The notes: generated from the letters alone by a model not told the origin. DNA of 64,000 nt from DATAWZ01 sp036266975 (GCA_036266975.1 DATAWZ010000074.1:19148-83147), one strand, 5' to 3'. Shown: positions 40,423-49,837, counted from the stretch's first letter. Translations and numbers: made by a program.

Positions 40423-41460
40423 TTGTCTGTGGAGCACGACGCGATTGCGCAACTCATCGATTCTGCCGAACGCATCTGCGTCGAGGCTCACGCCTCGGAG
40501 GTGTCCGATACACCTGCGGGAGAGATTGCCGAGATTAGCCGCACGATTCGCGGGACCCTGCGGGGCCGCGATCTCCCCCCGCAGCAACAGGCGTCGCTCA
40601 TACGGGTGCTGGCCCGCCTAGCCCGGGCTCGCGCCGTCCAGCTCCGAGCTGAGCGCCGCGAGCGGGCGCGGGTGTACGTGGCGGTCCACGAGGAGCTCGC
40701 GAGGCTGAGCGCGTGCTCGTCCGCCAAGGAATTGCTCGAGGCGGCGGGCGAGTCAGCGTGCACCTGTTGTGGGGTCGACCGGGTAGCCGTCGGGAAGGTG
40801 CGTTCGAATACGTGGGACGTCTGCTCGATCGCGCCGGGGCCCGGCCTTGAGCGGCCGCCGGTGGCGCTGGCGCTCGGCGAGGCCGCGGAGGAAGCCATCC
40901 GACGACAGCGTGCGGCGCTCGCGACCCCGGCCGCCGCGCCGGCGCGGGATGGCTTCGCGGAGCTCACCGGCAGCGCCCGATATGTGGTCGCTCCGGTGGT
41001 CTGCGCTGCACGGGTGGTCGCCGTCGTGCACGCCGACCGCATCAGTCCGCCGGCGGTTGGTGAGCGTGAGCGCGACCTGCTCGAGGCGTTCGCGGAGGGG
41101 CTCGGCCGCCATCTTGATGCGCTTGAGCTGCGGGACGCCTTGGGCGTCTGGGACCGGCATCTCCTCCGTGTGGCGGTGATCGATGAGCCAGTTGATCTCT
41201 GGGCCGTTGACGGGTCGCCCGCGGTGCCGCGGCCGCCGCTGCACACGCCCACGCGAGCTGCCCGGGTGCTCTCGCCACGAGAGCTCGAGGTCATGGAGCT
41301 CGTTGCCGCCGGCCGCCGCAACACGCAGATCGCCGCCGAGCTCGTCGTGAGCGAGGCCACTGTGAAGACTCATCTCACGACGATCATGCGCAAGCTGCAC
41401 GTCCACAATCGAGCCGAGGCCGTCTTCCGGTTCCTCACGTTAAGCGGAGATCGAACGTGA
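40423..41460 (+). CDS. GAF-LuxR family transcriptional regulator (first of tandem pair)
   Basis: 345 residues from TTG 40423, chosen for the ideal AGGAGGAGGAAT site eight bases upstream; an earlier GTG at 40378 lacks one. A GAF-like sensor spans about 100-230 (ELLEAAGESACTCCGVDRVA, YVVAPVVCAARVVAVVHADR). The C-terminal LuxR HTH is LSPRELEVMELVAAGRRNTQ then IAAELVVSEATVKTHLTTIM. It overlaps the next gene, a paralogue, by one base (TGATG). Together they precede a RidA/acyl-CoA dehydrogenase operon and probably control it. Confidence 0.83.
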   Translation: MSVEHDAIAQLIDSAERICVEAHASEVSDTPAGEIAEISRTIRGTLRGRDLPPQQQASLIRVLARLARARAVQLRAERRERARVYVAVHEELARLSACSSAKELLEAAGESACTCCGVDRVAVGKVRSNTWDVCSIAPGPGLERPPVALALGEAAEEAIRRQRAALATPAAAPARDGFAELTGSARYVVAPVVCAARVVAVVHADRISPPAVGERERDLLEAFAEGLGRHLDALELRDALGVWDRHLLRVAVIDEPVDLWAVDGSPAVPRPPLHTPTRAARVLSPRELEVMELVAAGRRNTQIAAELVVSEATVKTHLTTIMRKLHVHNRAEAVFRFLTLSGDRT

Positions 41461-42503
41461 TGAGCGCCACCGCGGCGGGGCGTCGCCGACGCGAGCTCGA
41501 ACGACGTGCCGCGACTCTGCGCCGCGACGCCTCCACGCTGCTCGGCGGCGCACCGGACGATGCCGAGGGCGGGGCTGATCAGCTTGTTGCCGTCGTCCAA
41601 TCCATCTCTGAGATGCTCGTGACACAGCCGGCCGACGGGAGCCTGGCGGCGCCGCTCAGCGCTCTCGCCGCTGATCTGCAGGAGCTGGCCCTCGATCTCT
41701 ACGATCTTGATGCTGCCCGGCGCGCGCTCCGGTACGCTGGGTTGAACCGGACCCTGCGTCGACTCGACGCGACACCGGGCCCGCGCCTGATCCGCGACGT
41801 TTGCGAGCAGGTGCGCTTGACCTGCGGGTTGGAACGCGTCCTGCTGTCCCGCGTAGAGAACAGCCTCTGCCGACCGTGGCGCGCCAACCACGACGACCTG
41901 GGCGAGCCGTGGTTCACCAACCACGTCGGCGGCGAGATCAACCTCCAGGCGCTGTCGCTCGCCCATGTTGTCGCGGAGGGGCGCGCCGATGTCATCGACA
42001 CCTCCCAGGCCGACAATCACGACATGGTGCGCGTCAGCCGTTCGACGTCGTACGCCGTCGCGCCGATCATGTCGGCGGGAGAGGTCATGGGCCTGTTCCA
42101 CGCCGACCACGGCGGCGACGCTCGTCCATGCGATGAGGCAGACCGCGACGTCCTGCGCGTGTTCGCTGAGGTCTTCGGCCACGTTCACGAGCGCGAGCAT
42201 CTCGTCCAGCGCCTCCGCCTCCAGCGCCGGCGTGTTCGCGAGACGTTGCAGCTCGTCGACGAGGAACTGCTCGGGATCATCGACACGCGGGCATCTGCAT
42301 CGGTCGAGGCGCTGCTGGACGATCTCACGCCACGCGAGCGCGACGTGCTCGAGCTTCTGGGCCGCGGGCGCTCCAACCAGGAGATCGCGGAACAGCTCGA
42401 GATCGGTAGGCGCACGGTCAAGGACCACGTGGGCCAGATCCTGGCCAAGCTCGGCGTCCGCAGCCGCTCCGAGGTGATCGCGCTGATCCACGGCCGGCTG
42501 TAG
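41460..42503 (+). CDS. GAF-LuxR family transcriptional regulator (second of tandem pair)
   Basis: 347 residues from ATG 41460. A GAF-like domain covers about 105-250 (VCEQVRLTCGLERVLLSRVE, SYAVAPIMSAGEVMGLFHAD). The HTH is LTPRERDVLELLGRGRSNQE then IAEQLEIGRRTVKDHVGQIL. It has the same layout as the preceding gene but only moderate identity, suggesting an old duplication and possible heterodimer action. Confidence 0.83.
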   Translation: MSATAAGRRRRELERRAATLRRDASTLLGGAPDDAEGGADQLVAVVQSISEMLVTQPADGSLAAPLSALAADLQELALDLYDLDAARRALRYAGLNRTLRRLDATPGPRLIRDVCEQVRLTCGLERVLLSRVENSLCRPWRANHDDLGEPWFTNHVGGEINLQALSLAHVVAEGRADVIDTSQADNHDMVRVSRSTSYAVAPIMSAGEVMGLFHADHGGDARPCDEADRDVLRVFAEVFGHVHEREHLVQRLRLQRRRVRETLQLVDEELLGIIDTRASASVEALLDDLTPRERDVLELLGRGRSNQEIAEQLEIGRRTVKDHVGQILAKLGVRSRSEVIALIHGRL

Positions 42504-42857
42504 GGGGCGCGGACACGCTTGGCCCTCAGCGGCTCGCGTCCTGCCCTCGCAGCGAGATGAGGAGGGTCCCGGTCGGCGACCCGCGGCCACGGAGCTCTGG
42601 CCCCGCGCCTTGGCCCGGCGGGCTGTGGTAGCCGAGCGAAGCCGTCATGAACGGACCTCCGATGAGCTGGGGCAGAACGGCGGTTGCTCGTGCCGGGTCC
42701 CTCTGGAGGGAGCGGGGGCCGTCGATCTCCTGCGGCTGTCTGCGTGGGCGAAGGCCGGACCGTCGGAGGACCCGGCTCCGACCTTGGGCCGATGGCGACG
42801 CCGGTGTCTTCGTCGAAAGTGCGGGCTCACTCGCAACCCTGCATCAGGAGGCTCACT
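42504..42857. other. 354-base leader before the RidA/acyl-CoA dehydrogenase unit
   Basis: No convincing gene on either strand. It separates the LuxR pair from the next unit and should contain that promoter and any LuxR-type sites. An AGGAGG ribosome site lies at the right end. No clear palindrome was noticed. Confidence 0.5.
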
Positions 42858-43322
42858 ATGGAGACCGGCCAAACCAGCCACATCGAGCGTCACGTGTTGG
42901 GCCCGGACGTCGGCTACCTGGGCGAGGAGGCGTACCCGGCCTTTTCGTTCGTGGACGTCACGCGCGCCGGCAACACCTTCTACTGCACCGGAGTGACGCC
43001 CACGCGCGGTACCCAGGACGAGAAGGTCTGGCCCTACAACCTCGAGATCGTCGCCCCGGGCAACTTCCGGGAGCAGTACGAGTGGGTCCTCGGCTCGCTC
43101 TGCCGGATGCTGGAGCTCGCCGGCGCGCGCGTCCCGCACGATGTCGTCAACGTCAACGTGTTCACGACCGACATGCGGGCCCTGAACGAGTGCACCGATG
43201 TCTACGAGAAGCACTTCGGTCAGGCGTGGCCGGCGCTGACCTATCTTCAGGTGGCCGGGCTGTGGCACCCCGAGCAGATGGTCGAGGTGAATGCGATCGC
43301 CGTCACCCAAGACGCCCAATGA
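42858..43322 (+). CDS. RidA/YjgF-family protein, noncanonical active site
   Basis: 154 residues from ATG 42858 with CAGGAGG upstream. The Rid fold is visible: FSFVDVTRAGNTFYCTGVTP, MLELAGARVPHDVVNVNVFT, LTYLQVAGLWHPEQMVEVNA. Imine deaminases of this family need an Arg before the last strand (R in the S-x-R-x-x-V region); here the position reads Leu/Gln, so 2-aminoacrylate deaminase activity is unlikely. Its stop overlaps the start of the dehydrogenase gene (ATGA), so it may serve that enzyme as a hydrolase or product-handling partner. Confidence 0.8.
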   Translation: METGQTSHIERHVLGPDVGYLGEEAYPAFSFVDVTRAGNTFYCTGVTPTRGTQDEKVWPYNLEIVAPGNFREQYEWVLGSLCRMLELAGARVPHDVVNVNVFTTDMRALNECTDVYEKHFGQAWPALTYLQVAGLWHPEQMVEVNAIAVTQDAQ

Positions 43323-44569
43323 CCGCCAGCAAGCACATCGTCGAGATGACGGCAGAGGAGCGGCGGGCGGCCATCGAGGCCGCCCGCGCGCTGGCGCCTG
43401 AGCTGGACGCAGTGGGGGCCACGGCCGACGAGGAGAACCAGTTCCCGTTCTCGCTCGTGCCGCGCTACAAAAAGGCCGGGTTCGCCCGCTTCAGCGTGCC
43501 CAAGGCGTACGGCGGCGGTGGGGCCGACATCCTGACGATCAGCCAGGTGTCCCGCGAGCTGGCCAAGGGCGATCCGCCGATCGCGCTGGCCTTCAACATG
43601 CACCAGACGATGCTCGGCATCTACAAGGCGATGATGACCGAGGCGCAGCGCGAGTACTGGCTGACCCGGATCGCCGCGGAGAACCTGCTCATCTGCGCGG
43701 CGTTCAGCGAGGATCGCGCCGGCGTCACCGGCCTGTCCGACGTCGTGGCGACGCCCGTCGACGGCGGCTACCGGATCTCAGGGCGCAAGTCCTGGGTCAC
43801 CCTCTCGGAGGCGGCGGACCTGTTGACCTTCAGCGCGACGGTCACCAACGCGGACGGCAGCCGGCCCAACACACTCGAGAAACGCGTCGCGCGCGAGCAG
43901 ATCTTCATCGTGGAGAAGGGCACACCGGGCCTGGAGATCATCCGCACCTGGAACACCCACGGGATGCGCGCTACCGGCACGCAGACGGTGGCCTTCGAAA
44001 ACGCGCTCGTGCCGGAGAGTGCCCTCGTAGGCACCATGCGCGGCGGCCTGTTCGCCCAAGTCGAATGGATCACCGGGCCGTTCTCGGGAGTCTACCTCGG
44101 CCTGGCCGAGAAGGCATACGAGCTGACGGTCGAGACCCTCAAGGTGAAATCTCTGGGCGCCACGGCGATGGCCCTGGATAACCCGCTGCGCGAGATCGGC
44201 TACGTGCAACACGCCGTCGGCGAGATGCGCAGCCGCATCGTCGAGGCCGAGCGCGTACTCGAGGCGACATGCCAGCTGCTCATCGACGGTCGCGACAAGG
44301 ATTTCGATCCTGTGGCACGGCCGGCACTCATCAACCCGTGCAAGCTCATCGCGACGGAGGTCGCGCGCCACGTTACGGACACAGGAATGCGCCTCATCGG
44401 CGGGTCGACCTTCCGGCGCGGCGCAGCGATCGAGCGGCTATACCGCGACGCCCGTAGCGGCCCCTTCCAGCCGATCACGCCCGACCAGAGCTACGACCTG
44501 CTGGGCAAGTCCGAGCTCGGCCTGCTCGAGGTCCCCGAGCCTGTCGCCGACCGACTTGGGACAAGGTGA
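43319..44569 (+). CDS. Acyl-CoA dehydrogenase-family flavoprotein
   Basis: 416 residues from ATG 43319. Family landmarks: FARFSVPKAYGGGGADILTI, ICAAFSEDRAGVTGLSDVVA (FAD and substrate loop), SGRKSWVTLSEAADLLTF, TWNTHGMRATGTQTVAFENA, and the C-terminal RLIGGSTFRRGAAIERLYRD that binds FAD. The usual catalytic Glu is not obvious, so it may be a specialised dehydrogenase or flavin monooxygenase-like member. Coupled to a RidA-like gene and under likely LuxR control. Confidence 0.85.
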   Translation: MTASKHIVEMTAEERRAAIEAARALAPELDAVGATADEENQFPFSLVPRYKKAGFARFSVPKAYGGGGADILTISQVSRELAKGDPPIALAFNMHQTMLGIYKAMMTEAQREYWLTRIAAENLLICAAFSEDRAGVTGLSDVVATPVDGGYRISGRKSWVTLSEAADLLTFSATVTNADGSRPNTLEKRVAREQIFIVEKGTPGLEIIRTWNTHGMRATGTQTVAFENALVPESALVGTMRGGLFAQVEWITGPFSGVYLGLAEKAYELTVETLKVKSLGATAMALDNPLREIGYVQHAVGEMRSRIVEAERVLEATCQLLIDGRDKDFDPVARPALINPCKLIATEVARHVTDTGMRLIGGSTFRRGAAIERLYRDARSGPFQPITPDQSYDLLGKSELGLLEVPEPVADRLGTR

Positions 44570-44780
44570 GGGGCTCGTGCAGGACGGTTCCCCATATACG
44601 AGATGCTCGACCGGCGGTTTGGCGCGGCGCTCGCACGACTACAGGGCGGGAGAAATTCTGTCCACACGGCATGACGCGGACCGTCGAGCCGTTCTTCTAT
44701 CGGTGCAGTCCCGCTCATAATCGTCCTGTTCTCATCGGGAGCGTCCGTCTGGCCGCACCGTTCCCGCCGGTGGCCTTGCC

Positions 44781-45518
44781 ATGAACCGCCGCGCGCAACT
44801 CATCTGCATCTGCTGTGGGCCGGTGCTCATGGTGCTATTCGCGATCGGCTGGGTGGGGCTCGGTCGCTTTCTCCCCCCGTGGGTGGGTGCGCGCGACAGC
44901 CCCGCGCAGACGGCACGGATCTTTTGGGATCACGCTGACCGCATACGGATCGGGGTGGTCTTCACGATCCTCAGCATGGGGATGCTGGCGCCGTGGGGCT
45001 CGGCGCTGGCCGCGCAGACTAGGCGCCGCGAGGGCAGATTCCCGGTGCTCGCGTACGCGCAGGTGACCTGCATCGGTGCTGCGACGGCGATGATCCTCGC
45101 GGCGTGCGTGTTCTGGGGAGTTGCCACCTACCGACCCCATGCCGTGTCCCCACAGCTCGTCCAGCTCTGTCACGACGTGGGCTGGTTCTTCTTCCTGTAC
45201 ACGTGGCCGGCGTTCTCGCTGTGGGCCGCCTTCGTCGGGCTGGCCATCTTGCTGGACCAAGTCGAGTACGGAGTGTATCCACGCTGGGCGGGCTATCTGT
45301 CGATCTTCGTGGCGCTGGACATCGCCCCGGGCGGGATAATCATCTTCTTCAAGCACGGCGCGTTCTCCTGGAGCGGCGCGATCGCGCTCTATGTCCCGGT
45401 CGGTGCGTTCTTCATCTGGCTCGTCGCGATGACCACGCTCACGCTGAAGAACATCCAGAAGGGACTGCACGAGGAAGCGGCCGCCAGCCTCGATTCGGCG
45501 ATAGGAGACAGCACGTAG
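44781..45518 (+). CDS. Polytopic membrane protein, unknown function
   Basis: 245 residues with about six hydrophobic helices (residues 7-28, 58-76, 92-112, 134-158, 170-190, 198-220). No transporter motif. Similar uncharacterised membrane proteins are found beside steroid and lipid genes in actinobacteria. Starts 211 bases after the dehydrogenase gene; may be a separate transcript. Confidence 0.72.
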   Translation: MNRRAQLICICCGPVLMVLFAIGWVGLGRFLPPWVGARDSPAQTARIFWDHADRIRIGVVFTILSMGMLAPWGSALAAQTRRREGRFPVLAYAQVTCIGAATAMILAACVFWGVATYRPHAVSPQLVQLCHDVGWFFFLYTWPAFSLWAAFVGLAILLDQVEYGVYPRWAGYLSIFVALDIAPGGIIIFFKHGAFSWSGAIALYVPVGAFFIWLVAMTTLTLKNIQKGLHEEAAASLDSAIGDST

Positions 45519-46816
45519 GGTGAGGTGCTCCCGGGCTGGGAGAATCGGGATTGCTCAAGTCTCGAATACCCGGCCACGGTCTGCAGTGACGGCCGCCCAA
45601 CCACGAGCCCCTCACATCCCGCAATGCTCTCCGACGCGGATGATCAAGCCCTGAAATCCCGTCGTATGCATCGGTCGAGGGCACCGTGGACGAGCCGGCG
45701 TTGCCGGCGGCTGCCGCGTCCCGCCTGACGACGACACGGTCGACCAGTCACGGTTGGTGGCCGACGATCGCACACCGACGATTCCGCGATGCCAACCTCA
45801 AGGTGCATCTGGGGTACCGCGCGGCCGGCGCCACGGCCGGCGCCGATGGGGCCGGCTCCTGGTTTCCGCACGCTGGCGAGTTTCCAGCGCTCCCGCTCCG
45901 GGTTTCGCTGTTGGGGCAACCTCCGTCGAGCCGCCACGGCGACCACGCCGCAGACCCGGCTTCTGCTTGCACGGCCGGTCCGCTGGTCGCGACGGCGGCT
46001 CACCGACGAGGGACGACTGCTTGCGTCGCGGCGGAGTCGACCCGTCCGCGTCCGCATCGCCACTCAGTGAAGGTACGGCTCCGATCGCTCGTGTTCCACC
46101 GCGCGCGGGGAGCGCACGATCGCAAGCAACGGAGGCTGTTGCACAAACCTCCGCGGTCCGAATTCCCTTGGGTGCCGGTGACAACGGCGCGACTTCTCGA
46201 GAGGTCGAATCGGTCGCCGGATGTGCTCGCTTGCCCGGAGATGGGCTCACAGAGCGTCGCCCAAAGTGTCGATTGTGAGTCAATCCAGTCGCCCGGGGTT
46301 TGTGCGACACCCTCAACGGAACGGAGTCGTCCGCATCCGCACCGGGTCCGATGCAAACCGCGTCAACGATCCGGGCGGTTGCTTCCCGCAGAAGCGGTCG
46401 TCCGGTCCGCGGGCTCCGTCGCGTCGCGGCCGGCTTGCGCTATCGCGTACCAGGAAGCGTCGCCCGTCTCGGTGCGCACGATCGCACATAGGCCGCCGGA
46501 CGGCAACACGCGCGCTATCGCCTTGGCGACGCAGCACTCGTCCGGCGAGCTGGGGGCGCCGGGGTCGTCGGGGATCGCGCGGCCGCAGATCCCCGCGCGG
46601 TCGCGTCGCACGAGCGGACCGTCGCCATTGCGCTCGCGAGCAGCCCGGCCATCCGGCCGGCGGATGCGATCGTCCGGCTCTGCGACCTCCGAGCCCCTGC
46701 CTTGGGTGAAGGGAGGAACAGGTGCACTTTCCAACCGACCCGGCACGCCTCCCCTCCTGGGACCCTCAGTAGGTCGGTTTGCTGACTCGGCGCGCCCGGC
46801 GTGAGATGCTGCGCGC
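45519..46816. other. Gene-poor stretch with degenerate repeat copy
   Basis: 1.3 kb without a credible gene. Long frames exist on both strands (one of 372 codons) but have repetitive Arg/Pro/Ser composition and no family match. The part at about 46313-46480 is a diverged copy, on the minus strand, of the repeat described at 48598-48990, and 46661-46677 carries its GGATGCGATCGTCC core. The right end holds the promoter of the HTH/GIY-YIG gene. Confidence 0.5.
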
Positions 46817-47527
46817 GTGACAGGCGATGAACTGAAGGCGAGACGCAAGGCCGCTGGCCTCAGTCAGGCAGCCTTGGCTGAGAGGGTCGGCGTCACGCAG
46901 GGCGCAGTGTCCACGTGGGAAACCGGTCGGGTAGCACTGCCACGCGACCAGATCGACGCGCTCCAGCGCATACTCGCCGACAACGCGAACGCGAGCCTGA
47001 CCTCTCCGAGCCAAGCATTTGGAGAGTGGCTCCGCGGTCGCCGAGAGGCGGCGAATCTGACGCGCGAGGAGCTCGCAGCGATGTCGGGCGTCAGCGCGAT
47101 CCAGATCTACAACATTGAGACCGGCCGTACGGCCAATCCGCGTTCCAAGACTCGTAAAGCATTCGAGCGGGTTCTGAAGCAACGTGTGCCCGACGAGCTC
47201 GTCCGGGCCGTTGAGGAGAGCGCCGAGATTCAAGGCGTCGGTCGGATGACCGACTTCGACCCGCACAGCGACGGGGAGTTTCCCCGCGAACCCGGGGTCT
47301 ACGTCTTCTACGACATCAGCGATCGGCCCATCTATGTCGGCAAGAGCGGGGACATCCGCAACCGGATTCGCGGCCATGTCGACAAGTTCTGGTATCGCAG
47401 CCCGATCGTTGAGAAGGCCGCGTACGTTCGCGTCGATGACGCTGTTTTGCGCGGTCAGCTCGAGGAAACGCTCATCAAGTTCCTCAAGTCGAACGCCGTC
47501 ATCAATCAGCGACTTGTCGATCGCTGA
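46817..47527 (+). CDS. Double XRE HTH protein fused to a GIY-YIG nuclease domain
   Basis: 236 residues from GTG 46817. HTH 1 is residues 3-57 (ELKARRKAAGLSQAALAERV, GVTQGAVSTWETGR); HTH 2 is about 68-115 (WLRGRREAANLTREELAAMS, GVSAIQIYNIETGR). Residues about 155-232 are a GIY-YIG domain: PGVYVFYDISDRPIYVGKSG then DIRNRIRGH, with Glu in QLEETLIKFL and Asn in AVINQRL, so the catalytic Tyr, Arg, Glu and Asn are all present. It could bind a specific site and nick DNA, as in restriction, mobile-element or self-regulating defence factors. It lies alone between gene-poor segments and near toxin-antitoxin loci. Confidence 0.82.
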   Translation: MTGDELKARRKAAGLSQAALAERVGVTQGAVSTWETGRVALPRDQIDALQRILADNANASLTSPSQAFGEWLRGRREAANLTREELAAMSGVSAIQIYNIETGRTANPRSKTRKAFERVLKQRVPDELVRAVEESAEIQGVGRMTDFDPHSDGEFPREPGVYVFYDISDRPIYVGKSGDIRNRIRGHVDKFWYRSPIVEKAAYVRVDDAVLRGQLEETLIKFLKSNAVINQRLVDR

Positions 47528-47833
47528 TCGCCCATCACTCCGCGGCGATCCCGCCAGCGGCACGCGTCCGACCCCACGTGACCCGTTGCGCCGACGCTCG
47601 GTTCCGCCCATACGTAGGCGCCCCGGAGCTCGCACCGCCGGACGATCGCATCCGTCGCTTGGATGGTCGCCAGCTCGCGAACGCACTGAGCGACGAGCCA
47701 CCCGTCCACGGAGCCCTCGGAGCGGGCGATCGCGGAGTTGGCCGGCGGTCGAGCCTCTCCCGGCCGGGTCGGAGATCGCTCGGTCGCCGATACGATCGCC
47801 GGCCGCGGGCCCGGTTTACGGCGTATGCGATCG
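47528..47833. other. Gene-poor stretch with repeat cores
   Basis: 306 bases without a gene. Contains CCGGACGATCGCATCCG at 47638-47654 and an inverse GCGTATGCGATCGTCAGC at 47821-47838, members of the same dispersed repeat family as 46661, 48599 and 57362. The minus-strand peptide TDAIVRRCELRGAYVW in it resembles the one at 46664 (+). Confidence 0.45.
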
Positions 47834-48238
47834 TCAGCGTGGCGAGGCGACCGACCAACCGGACGCGCGTGCCGCCTGTGCCATGCGCTCGTCGTAAGTG
47901 ACGATCTGTCTGACCGACGAGCCGAGCTGGCGAGCACTCGCGAGATGAATCGCGTCAAGTGAACGCAGCTCATCTGGCGCCATGTGCCCAGCGTCGCGTA
48001 GCACGCGGTCGTTCACGCGGAGCAGTTGGATCCGACGCAACGCCTCCTCGCCGCGTGCGACCGCCCCGGGACCGCTCGGCAGGAGCGCCCGCGCTACCTC
48101 GGTTCGTGCCAAGGCGCTGCTCACAAGTGGCTGGCGGCGAGAGAGATACCGGCGCAGCGCCTTTGACTCGGGCTCGGCAACCGCGAGCTTGACGATCGCC
48201 GACGAATCGACGTAGCTCAGCCGCGCTTCAGCGCTCAT
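47834..48238 (-). CDS. vapC: VapC-family PIN-domain toxin
   Basis: 134 residues from ATG 48238. Active-site acids: SYVDSSAIVKL (Asp near 10), ALARTEVARAL (Glu near 48), SLDAIHLASA (Asp near 98) and IVTYDERMAQAA (Asp near 117). RNase toxin paired with the antitoxin gene that overlaps it by 11 bases upstream. Confidence 0.88.
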   Translation of the reverse strand: MSAEARLSYVDSSAIVKLAVAEPESKALRRYLSRRQPLVSSALARTEVARALLPSGPGAVARGEEALRRIQLLRVNDRVLRDAGHMAPDELRSLDAIHLASARQLGSSVRQIVTYDERMAQAARASGWSVASPR

Positions 48239-48500
48239 GACGCCTGAGCCGCGCCAGAGCTTCGGACGGCAGTTCGGCGTCCGACGGCACCGCCAGGGGC
48301 TCCGGCAGGTCGGAGATATCGGCTTCGCTGGCTTGCAGATCCCCGGCGGCTCTGAGCCGCTCGAGCGGATCCACAGGCAACGGTGCGAGGACGGCGACCG
48401 GCCGTCCACGGTCTGTGATCTCGATGCTCTCGCCATCCTCGACACGGCGTATCAGCTCGCTCGCCCGCTGGCGGAGCTCTCTGATTCCCACGCTCGTCAC
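48228..48500 (-). CDS. vapB: Phd/VapB-type antitoxin
   Basis: 90 residues from GTG 48500. N-terminal Phd fold SVGIRELRQRASELIRRVED then GESIEITDRGRPVAVLAPLP; the acidic, Pro-rich tail (residues 52-90) should cover the toxin. A GTGCTA...TAGCAC palindrome lies directly before the start. Confidence 0.87.
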   Translation of the reverse strand: MTSVGIRELRQRASELIRRVEDGESIEITDRGRPVAVLAPLPVDPLERLRAAGDLQASEADISDLPEPLAVPSDAELPSEALARLRRHER

Positions 48501-48501
48501 G

Positions 48502-48517
48502 GTGCTATTTGTAGCAC
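48502..48517. promoter_or_regulatory. GTGCTA-TTTG-TAGCAC antitoxin operator
   Basis: Perfect 6-bp inverted repeat one base upstream of the antitoxin start. It shares TGCTA/TAGCA half-sites with the palindrome before the toxin-antitoxin pair at 38.1 kb, in the opposite arrangement. Confidence 0.65.
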
Positions 48518-48597
48518 ATCAAGGCCCTACTCGGGCTTCGGCCGTCGTGGCCACTCCTTCGTCGCCGATGCGCTCGCGCGATTCGAAGGCGGGAGCC

Positions 48598-48990
48598 GAC
48601 CGATGCGATCGTCTGGTCTCGGTCGACGCCGCCGACCCCGAAGTTGCGCCTCGTCGCCCAAGCGATCGCCCGGCCGAATGCGCCCGGAGAGATGAAAGCG
48701 ATCGCCCGAGGAGCTGCGGCCTGGCGTCATCTGGTGGGCGGTAGCGCAAGCCGGCCGCCACCGGACGGCGCCGAGGACCGGACGAGTGCTTTTCCGGAAA
48801 GCGCTCGTCCGCGGCGTTACCCGGAGCCGCGGTGCCGGATACGGACGACTCCTTGCCGTTGAACTCGATCGTCCGGTCGCCCCGAGCGCCGGACCGAAAG
48901 GGATCGCCGGGGTCGCGAGCATCGACCAGCGCCGTCTTGGCGTTGCCGGTCCGTTCTTCACGGCCATCGGTCCCGCTTCTGGCGAGGACC
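48598..48990 (+). repeat. Dispersed repeat, copy A
   Basis: About 390 bases highly similar to the complement of 56985-57376. The 65 bases from 48745 differ at only about four places; the segments near 48852 (ends GAACTCGATCGTCCGGTCG) and 48945 (TCGGTCCCGCTTCTGGCGAG) are nearly identical. It starts with GATGCGATCGTC. No intact frame is shared by both copies. It lies between a toxin-antitoxin pair and a SHOCT protein gene. Confidence 0.75.
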
Positions 48991-49288
48991 AGGTGCCATG
49001 CCTCGCAGGGGCTGAGACTCGCATTCGTGCAGGCGCGGGCATCGGAAGTTGGTGTCGCCTCGTGACCGCCTGTGTCCGCGAGGAGCAGCCAGGCGAGAAT
49101 TCGCGAGACCGCCGTTCGGTGATCGATGACGCCGTCCGTCAACCAGGCGGGCGGGCTGCCACGGCTTGGCTCGCTGGGAGATCGTGGCGGTCGTTCGGTC
49201 TCGTCGAGGGCGTGGATCGGCTCGCTCGCGTGTTCACGCAGGTCTCGGCGCGTTGACGGGCGGCTTTGGTCCAGCTAGGTTCTGTTCG

Positions 49289-49837
49289 ATGGGGCTCTTG
49301 CATTCGAAGGCGCATCGGATGTCGACCGGACGGGCACTGGTGATCACGGCGGACGCGTTGACGTTGGACACGGGCTACACCACCGGTAAGGGCGCATCGC
49401 TGCACTCGAAGATTCGGGTTCGCGTGACTCCCGATGACGGCGGGTCGCAGTTCGAGTCGGTTGCGAGTGCGTGGGGCGGTGATCAGGAGCATTTGGTTCG
49501 GGGTCATTGGACCTATGTCCTGTATGACCGCGAGCAGCGCGATGGGTGCGACATCGATGGCGACCGGCTCGCGAACGAATTCGGCCGGGATGGGAAGAAG
49601 CGCCGGACGTCGGTCCCGAAATGGGTCTCGGACGAGTGGACCGAGGAAGCCGTGAAGTCGGCCGATGGCCAGCCTACCGCGGCGCCGAGCGCCGAGATTC
49701 CGCGGAGTGCGGAATCACCGCCCGGCTCTGAAGACATGGTCGCGGGCCTGAAGGATCTCGCTCAGTTGCATGCCACCGGCGCGCTGAACGATGTCGAGTA
49801 CGCCGAGGCGAAATCGCGGCTCCTCGCTCGCGATTAG
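49289..49837 (+). CDS. SHOCT-domain protein
   Basis: 182 residues from ATG 49289. The last 30 residues (LKDLAQLHATGALNDVEYAEAK...) are a SHOCT motif, a short helical hairpin usually at the C-terminus of actinobacterial proteins and thought to mediate oligomerisation. The N-terminal 95 residues form an unnamed beta-rich domain (RALVITADALTLDTGYTTGK, HLVRGHWTYVLYDREQRDGC). Function unknown. Flanked by repeat copy A and another toxin-antitoxin pair. Confidence 0.72.
   Translation: MGLLHSKAHRMSTGRALVITADALTLDTGYTTGKGASLHSKIRVRVTPDDGGSQFESVASAWGGDQEHLVRGHWTYVLYDREQRDGCDIDGDRLANEFGRDGKKRRTSVPKWVSDEWTEEAVKSADGQPTAAPSAEIPRSAESPPGSEDMVAGLKDLAQLHATGALNDVEYAEAKSRLLARD

Noticed and set aside
45686..46804. 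372-codon open frame in a gene-poor region
   Set aside because: Repetitive basic composition, no ribosome site, no motif, and competing frames of equal length on the other strand.
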